Of a stretch of DNA of 9,573 bases, positions 5,746-9,573 are shown in pieces (position 1 is the stretch's first letter; each line of letters opens with the position of its first letter). Origin of the DNA: an uncultured Haemophilus sp. GTDB lineage: Bacteria; Pseudomonadota; Gammaproteobacteria; Enterobacterales; Pasteurellaceae. The notes under the pieces were generated by a model. It searched no databases and was not told the origin of the DNA. It saw only the letters and a list, made by a program, of their open reading frames with translations. The stretch is from contig NZ_CAJLNI010000074.1 in the NCBI RefSeq assembly GCF_905207935.1, positions 1 through 9,573 of the forward strand, written 5' to 3'. Made by a program: the position numbers and the translations under genes.

Positions 5746-8481
5746 ATGCGAAAGCGTTGCCTGTGGGCTTTGATTATTTTGTTGCTGTTGATCGTAGTAA
5801 GCGTTGGCTTAGTGCGCGTTTTTGCGACCCCGAAACGTGTGGAACAACTTGCAAATCATTTTTTAGCACCACATTATCACATTGAATTAGCAGATGACTG
5901 GCAATGGAAAGCGACAGGTTTAACGCTGCCTGAGCTGAAAGTGAAAACAGATCAATGTACCCTCGTAAATCTCAATGATGCGCAACTCACTTGGTGGAAT
6001 GCGCATAGTCTTGATATTGAAAAGGTTAGTTTGGATTATGATTGTTTAACTCATTTACCAAGCGATAACGCTGAAAAAACACCACCAAATTTGACCGCAC
6101 TTTGGGCGGCATTACCTATTTCTGATGTCAAAGTTAAACACTTTCAATTAACGAATACCGAAGCGCTGAAACAAGCTGCTTTGCAGCCTTTTTTATCAGC
6201 TGATTGGGCGTTAGATGCCAACTATAATGGCAACCAATTAGCGCTTGAAGCTCAAGCGAATAATGATGAGCTTGAGCTACATCACCAATCCACGGTCACG
6301 CCGCGAGATGGGATCTTCCAATGGACGGGCAATACCGATATCAAACAATCAGGCGATAAAACCTATGATCTTCAGTTCACTGCAAATTTTGAGCCCGATC
6401 TTTCTCAACTCCCTCAACAAGGAAATGTTTTATTTAACTGGAATAACCCAGAACTTGCTGTAACCAAAGGTGAGGCAAAAGTGTCGTGGCAAGGAGCGGA
6501 TGGTCAGTTAAATGTTCAAGATTTAACAGCAAATTCGCCGTTGTTGGATGTGCCTTTTGTCTTCACCAAAGACGGTTTGGATATTTCATGGGGGAAATTT
6601 TATTGGACTTTCGACAGCTATCAACCGATTAAAGGCTTTCTTGGGTTATCTATTCACCGTGCGGCAGAAGGCTTGTTGCCATTAAGCATTGATATGAACG
6701 TGATCTTGCAAACTTTTGGCGAAATGGGTAAAGGGGAGATCGTAATTTCAGGTAAAAATGGCGAAATCGGTGGTGGCGATGATAATAATGAATTGGACTT
6801 TGAGCTGAAAACCCGAGGGGATTTACGTTATAACTCGACTGTGGCTCTCACCAATTTAACTTATCATTTTGGCGGGATTTTTACGCATCCAGTGGTGTAT
6901 TTTTATCCGGGGTCGGTCTTTAAAATGGATACTGTGCAACCCGATACCAAATTACATGTTCGTTTACCGTTAGATGACATTATTGTCGGTCGTTATGGCT
7001 TAGAAGGGCGTTTGCAAGCAACGTTGAATGGCACAACCCCGCAGTTTGAAAATCTCAATTTAAAATTAGACGGAAACGCCCACGAGTTTATTGCCGGTAT
7101 TAAAACCGTGTTTGACTTTCGAGATGAAGAACATAAGTTACAGTCAGTGGAAAAACAAGCGACAAACCGTTGGGATTGGATTATCAATGGAAGTGCAAAC
7201 TGGAAATCCTTAAATACGCCAGTCAAAATGGAAGGTAAGGGTTTTTGGGAAGCCGATCATATTGAATTAAATCAACTTTCTGCTCATTCCAAAGAAGTCA
7301 AAATGAAAGAGGTAAAAATGGCGCCACTTTCATTGGAACTTAAAGATCGACTCCGCTGGGATTATGAAGAAGAACATATTCGCGGCTTGTTGCAAGCGAA
7401 AACTGATTGGATTGAATTTGCTTATGGCGGTCGTTTTGTTTCGCCTGTTTTTGGCTTAGGCATTGATGGTAAGAGTATCGGTAATTTCAATTTTGCAGGT
7501 GATTTAAAGGCGGGCTCGCTTGGGCCATTAGATGTCTTAGGCGTATATCAGAATAGTGCACTATCAGGTGAAATCAGTTGGAAAGAACAATCCGCAAAAG
7601 TATTCCAATCACTCTTCCCACAAAAATGGAACTGGTTAATCCATGAAGGGAGCATCAAAGGACAGAGCAAATTCGTGATTAATACCAATGGCGTGAAAAT
7701 GGGCGGAGAGCTGAACCTGAAAAACGGCAAAATCACCATGCCAGATGGTGAAGTGTATGGCTTGAATATTCGCTTCCCAATGAATTATGAAAACGAGGCA
7801 TTACAAGTGGCTTCGGGCAAACCCATTCATATTTCGACTAAAAATATTCGCTATGGAGCACTTTCTGTTGCAAATGGGGAATTAGATTTATTCGGGCGTT
7901 ATCCGAATACCATGAAAAATCCACTTATCTTAAGAAATGTAAAAGTTTCCTTATTTGATGGTGAATTGACGGTGCCTCAGCTCACTTTTCCACAAAGTAA
8001 AATGGCGACACTTTCTTTTACCAATATTGATTTAGCCCAAGTGTTAGCTTTGGCACAATATAATCAAGTAACCTTAACCGGCCGCGCCAATGCAACCCTA
8101 CCATTCTGGCTTGGACATAAGGAATGTTTGATTTGTAATGGCACGTTGGAACAGGTGGGAAATGTGTCCATCAAATTAACGGATGAAATGGTGAAAGGGC
8201 TGAAAAAAGGTGGTTGGACAGAGAATATTTTGGTGGATTTATTAAAAGAAATGGAGTTGAAAAACTCCCATGCGACTGTGACGCTCGATCCTAAAGGGCA
8301 AATGACGTTGCGAGCAAGCATTAGCGGATTTAATCCAACCAAGCGAACCAATAATCCGATAACGTTAAATTATACGCACCAAGAAAATATGTTTGAATTG
8401 TGGAATATGATTGACTACGGCTCGCAATTTGAACAAAATCTGCAATATAAACTTTATAAGCAATTAGACAAAGACAAATGA
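5746..8481 (+). CDS. ydbH: YdbH family AsmA-like intermembrane phospholipid transport protein
   Basis: This 911-residue protein resembles E. coli YdbH (about 879 residues), one of three partly redundant AsmA-like proteins (with TamB and YhdP) that carry phospholipids to the outer membrane. It has a single N-terminal membrane anchor (about residues 6-27) behind MRKR. A very long beta-rich periplasmic region follows, consistent with the hydrophobic groove fold of the family. The C-terminal YdbH domain includes GELNLKNGKITMPDGEVYG (near 653-671) and a Cys pair in KECLICNGT (near 790-798). No lesion is seen. The ATG at 5746 is chosen for its ribosome binding site and the immediate anchor. Its stop overlaps the start of a YnbE-like lipoprotein gene, the same order as in E. 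coli, which strongly supports the name. An uptake signal lies inside the frame. Confidence 0.88.
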   Translation: MRKRCLWALIILLLLIVVSVGLVRVFATPKRVEQLANHFLAPHYHIELADDWQWKATGLTLPELKVKTDQCTLVNLNDAQLTWWNAHSLDIEKVSLDYDCLTHLPSDNAEKTPPNLTALWAALPISDVKVKHFQLTNTEALKQAALQPFLSADWALDANYNGNQLALEAQANNDELELHHQSTVTPRDGIFQWTGNTDIKQSGDKTYDLQFTANFEPDLSQLPQQGNVLFNWNNPELAVTKGEAKVSWQGADGQLNVQDLTANSPLLDVPFVFTKDGLDISWGKFYWTFDSYQPIKGFLGLSIHRAAEGLLPLSIDMNVILQTFGEMGKGEIVISGKNGEIGGGDDNNELDFELKTRGDLRYNSTVALTNLTYHFGGIFTHPVVYFYPGSVFKMDTVQPDTKLHVRLPLDDIIVGRYGLEGRLQATLNGTTPQFENLNLKLDGNAHEFIAGIKTVFDFRDEEHKLQSVEKQATNRWDWIINGSANWKSLNTPVKMEGKGFWEADHIELNQLSAHSKEVKMKEVKMAPLSLELKDRLRWDYEEEHIRGLLQAKTDWIEFAYGGRFVSPVFGLGIDGKSIGNFNFAGDLKAGSLGPLDVLGVYQNSALSGEISWKEQSAKVFQSLFPQKWNWLIHEGSIKGQSKFVINTNGVKMGGELNLKNGKITMPDGEVYGLNIRFPMNYENEALQVASGKPIHISTKNIRYGALSVANGELDLFGRYPNTMKNPLILRNVKVSLFDGELTVPQLTFPQSKMATLSFTNIDLAQVLALAQYNQVTLTGRANATLPFWLGHKECLICNGTLEQVGNVSIKLTDEMVKGLKKGGWTENILVDLLKEMELKNSHATVTLDPKGQMTLRASISGFNPTKRTNNPITLNYTHQENMFELWNMIDYGSQFEQNLQYKLYKQLDKDK
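6094..6102 (-). repeat. Haemophilus DNA uptake signal (USS)
   Basis: ACCGCACTT, the complement of AAGTGCGGT, lies inside ydbH and is translated as part of LTALW. Confidence 0.85.
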
Positions 8482-8684
8482 TAAAACACCTTAAATTTCA
8501 ACCGCACTTTTTTATTTTGTCGGCAATGTTCACGCTTACAGCTTGCACACCGACTATTCAATTGGATACACCAAAGGAAGGCATCACCATTAACATGAAT
8601 GTGGTGGTGGACCACAATATTAAAGTGGAAATGGATGAGAAATCTCAGAAAGCCGTGGGTGAAGTAGAGCCTGTGAAGAAATAA
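8478..8684 (+). CDS. ynbE: YnbE-like outer-membrane lipoprotein
   Basis: This 68-residue protein has a short signal peptide and a lipobox LTAC with Cys23 as the acylated residue. Thr follows the Cys, so sorting to the outer membrane is expected. The mature part carries the YnbE core (APKEPITINMN in E. coli, TPKEGITINMN here, followed by VVVDHNIKVE). In E. coli, YnbE pairs with YdbH through beta-strand contacts to bridge the envelope. The start ATG overlaps the ydbH stop as ATGA, implying translational coupling. A later Met (residue 17) would leave too short a signal peptide. The third E. coli partner gene, ydbL (a periplasmic protein), does not follow. A strong hairpin terminator lies 12 bp after the stop, so the operon ends here. 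Confidence 0.88.
   Translation: MIKHLKFQPHFFILSAMFTLTACTPTIQLDTPKEGITINMNVVVDHNIKVEMDEKSQKAVGEVEPVKK
8501..8509 (-). repeat. Haemophilus DNA uptake signal (USS)
   Basis: ACCGCACTT within the signal-peptide coding part of ynbE, read there as part of QPHFF. Confidence 0.85.
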
Positions 8685-8696
8685 TCGAATAAATTG

Positions 8697-8736
8697 AAAA
8701 GGCCATCTGAATGTTAGATTTCAGATGGCCTTTTTT
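8697..8736 (+). terminator. terminator of the ydbH-ynbE operon, DUS-like hairpin
   Basis: AAAAGGCCATCTGAA (8697-8711) pairs perfectly over 15 bp with TTCAGATGGCCTTTT (8720-8734) around an 8-nt loop and runs into a T6 tract. The arms contain GCCATCTGAA and its complement, one base from the Neisseria uptake sequence GCCGTCTGAA, with the change compensated on the other arm. Confidence 0.92.
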
Positions 8737-8760
8737 ATTTTAAAGTGCGGTCAGATTTTA
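8698..8760 (+). repeat. direct repeat, upstream copy (hairpin, T-tract and uptake signal)
   Basis: This 63-bp stretch matches 9389-9450 at about 55 of 63 positions with one single-base gap. The match covers the whole terminator hairpin, the T-tract, the Haemophilus uptake signal and AGATTTTA. Similarity stops on both sides. The two copies bracket the broken DUF4189-like gene. Confidence 0.85.
8743..8751 (+). repeat. Haemophilus DNA uptake signal (USS)
   Basis: Exact AAGTGCGGT directly after the ynbE terminator T-tract, inside the upstream direct repeat. Confidence 0.88.
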
Positions 8761-8771
8761 AAATGTTTTTA

Positions 8772-8793
8772 ATTGACAAACTTGTTTGTTAAT
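8772..8793. promoter_or_regulatory. operator-like palindrome over the -35 box
   Basis: The arms ATTGACAAAC (8772-8781) and GTTTGTTAAT (8784-8793) are inverted repeats with one mismatch and a 2-bp centre. The element covers the -35 box and part of the spacer, the usual place for a repressor site. No cognate regulator gene is in the window. Confidence 0.45.
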
Positions 8794-8801
8794 CATAAAT
8801 A
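8773..8801 (+). promoter_or_regulatory. promoter of the DUF4189-like gene
   Basis: A perfect -35 box TTGACA (8773-8778) is followed after 17 bp by the AT-rich TAAATA (8796-8801); an alternative -10 is CATAAA at 8794-8799. The -10 is poor (3-4 of 6), so activity is uncertain. The leader to the start codon would be about 55 nt. Confidence 0.5.
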
Positions 8802-8864
8802 AGTGACAATGCAATTTATCAATCAAAATAAACAGAAAACGATAAAATCGTAAAGGAATATGCA

Positions 8865-9376
8865 ATGAGAAAACTAATACTGGTATTGTTTGGTTTAACT
8901 GCTTTAAATACCTATGCCGATGTGACTCAAGGCGCTTTGCAGAATAACCCTGCTTTATGTGCTTATGGTCACAATCCGAATTGTGGTGGAAATGCTGGAG
9001 GTTACACTCCCCAAGTACGCGTAGAGCATATTACGATCTATCACCCTCCAAAATTTGGAGCCTTGGCACTCAACACAAAAACTAGGTATCTAGGTATATA
9101 GTTGGGTCACTAAATAAAGATTCTCTAAAAGAGGCAAAACGCGAAGCCATAGATTTATGTATACAAGGTAGTGGTGATAAAAACTGTAAAGTTGTTCAAT
9201 GGAGTCGAAATGGTTGTGTTGCAGCTGCTGAAGGAAAGCTAGGTAACAAATTTCATCTTGTAACAGGAGCAGGAAAAGTGGGAGAAGCTGAACAAGAAGT
9301 CCTTACTGGTTGTAGAAATAACGGAGCCAAAAATTGCAAAATTATTATGCCGGAAGGTTGCTCCCTTCCCCAGTAA
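8865..9376 (+). pseudogene. DUF4189-like secreted cysteine-rich protein, frame broken by an 8-bp duplication
   Basis: The gene starts at ATG 8865 with AAAGGA 7 nt upstream. The first part codes for a signal peptide (about residues 1-18, cleavage after TYA) and a short mature part ending RYLGI at a TAG (9099-9101). The continuation lies in another frame from about 9086 to the TAA at 9374-9376, reading VGSLNKDSLKEAKREAIDLC onward and ending EGCSLPQ. Removing one copy of the 8-bp tandem repeat at 9082-9097 joins the halves into one 167-residue protein. The joined sequence has FGALALNTKT, then KEAKREAIDLC, NCKVV and NGCVAAAEG, the pattern of DUF4189 proteins, which I know from Neisseria and other bacteria. 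Eight cysteines in the joined protein suggest disulfides. The downstream half has no good start of its own, so as written only a 78-residue truncated product is expected. The function of the family is not known to me. Confidence 0.75.
9082..9097 (+). repeat. 8-bp tandem duplication causing the frameshift
   Basis: CTAGGTAT occurs twice in direct succession (9082-9089 and 9090-9097). One copy fewer gives an uninterrupted reading frame across the DUF4189-like gene. Confidence 0.88.
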
Positions 9377-9388
9377 TATATCTCTTCC

Positions 9389-9426
9389 AAAGGCCGTCTG
9401 AAAGTTATTTTTCAGACGGCTTTTTT
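9389..9426 (+). terminator. terminator made of inverted Neisseria uptake sequences
   Basis: GCCGTCTGAAA (9393-9403) pairs over 11 bp with TTTCAGACGGC (9410-9420), extended by a G-U and three A-T pairs, with a 6-nt loop and a T6 tract. Each arm holds the exact 10-base neisserial DUS GCCGTCTGAA; the left arm is the full 12-base AG-DUS AGGCCGTCTGAA (9391-9402). It lies 12 bp after the stop of the DUF4189-like gene. Confidence 0.92.
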
Positions 9427-9432
9427 CTTTTA

Positions 9433-9441
9433 AAGTGCGGT
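9433..9441 (+). repeat. Haemophilus DNA uptake signal (USS)
   Basis: Exact AAGTGCGGT directly after the T-tract of the Neisseria-type terminator. Confidence 0.88.
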
Positions 9442-9450
9442 TAGATTTTA

Positions 9451-9573
9451 CGAAAATTTTACTTAAAATTTACTTCATTCACAGTTTATTATCTTTATAT
9501 TTAGGCGTATGATGACTATTAGTTTTACATAACCCCTAAATTTATTTAGGTAAATATATTATTTCTATTTAAT
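9451..9573. other. AT-rich intergenic end of window with a short palindrome
   Basis: No gene is supported here. TATGAT at 9508-9513 could be a rightward -10 box but lacks a convincing -35. CCTAAAT (9535-9541) and ATTTAGG (9544-9550) form an inverted repeat with a 2-bp centre, and ATTTAGG occurs once more at 9499-9505. These might be control sites of a gene beyond the window, or chance matches in AT-rich sequence. Confidence 0.3.

Larger units (their letters stand above)
9389..9450 (+). repeat. direct repeat, downstream copy
   Basis: This is the partner of 8698-8760, about 87% identical over hairpin, T-tract, uptake signal and AGATTTTA. The copies begin 691 bp apart, and recombination between them would remove the DUF4189-like gene and its promoter while leaving one terminator for ynbE. 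Confidence 0.85.

Noticed and set aside
9078..9101. Programmed -1 frameshifting as the way the DUF4189-like halves are joined.
   Set aside because: The -1 frame is closed by a TAG at 9083-9085, so slippage would have to occur between 9086 and 9101, where no slippery run exists. The exact 8-bp duplication explains the shift.
1..9573. CRISPR arrays, tRNA or rRNA genes, insertion sequences and phage genes.
   Set aside because: No regularly spaced repeats, cloverleaf or rRNA-like stretches, transposase motifs or phage proteins were seen on either strand.

Overview
The window looks like chromosomal DNA of a Pasteurellaceae species of the Haemophilus type. The 9-base Haemophilus uptake signal AAGTGCGGT, or its complement, occurs eight times in 9.57 kb, close to the density known for Haemophilus influenzae. 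Base composition is AT-rich and the encoded proteins are gamma-proteobacterial. A complete mannose-family PTS argues against H. influenzae Rd, which as far as I know has only a fructose PTS. A relative such as H. parainfluenzae fits better, but the species call is inference.

Layout. Positions 1-50 hold the 3' end of a rightward gene. It converges on a leftward block across a shared hairpin that contains an uptake signal. Read in its own direction (right to left), the block is: a mannose-class PTS operon (IIAB, IIC, IID; 4926 down to 2298), a strong hairpin terminator, a small unrecognised membrane protein (2228-1854), a membrane-anchored metallo-beta-lactamase-fold hydrolase (1816-743), and an AhpD/carboxymuconolactone decarboxylase-like protein (638-93). 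The PTS operon has a readable sigma70 promoter with a CRP-like site centred about 60 bp upstream of the predicted start point. This is a class I arrangement and suggests catabolite control.

Rightward from 5221 come a small YdcZ-family DMT transporter, a 911-residue YdbH (AsmA-like) protein, and a YnbE-like lipoprotein whose start overlaps the ydbH stop. YdbH and YnbE are known in E. coli to form an inner-to-outer-membrane bridge for phospholipid transport. The third E. coli partner gene, ydbL, is not present downstream.

The right end is the most unusual part. After ynbE lies a secreted, cysteine-rich DUF4189-like gene (8865-9376) broken by an exact 8-bp tandem duplication; removing one copy restores a single 167-residue frame. 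The gene lies between two imperfect direct repeats of about 62 bp. Each repeat is a terminator hairpin, T-tract and Haemophilus uptake signal. The downstream hairpin is built from two inverted copies of the Neisseria uptake sequence GCCGTCTGAA, one of them in the 12-base AG-DUS form. The upstream hairpin is a one-base variant with the matching change on the other arm. The promoter of the broken gene carries an operator-like palindrome over its -35 box. Together these suggest a small mobile or exchangeable cassette with a Neisseria connection; the direction of transfer is inference.
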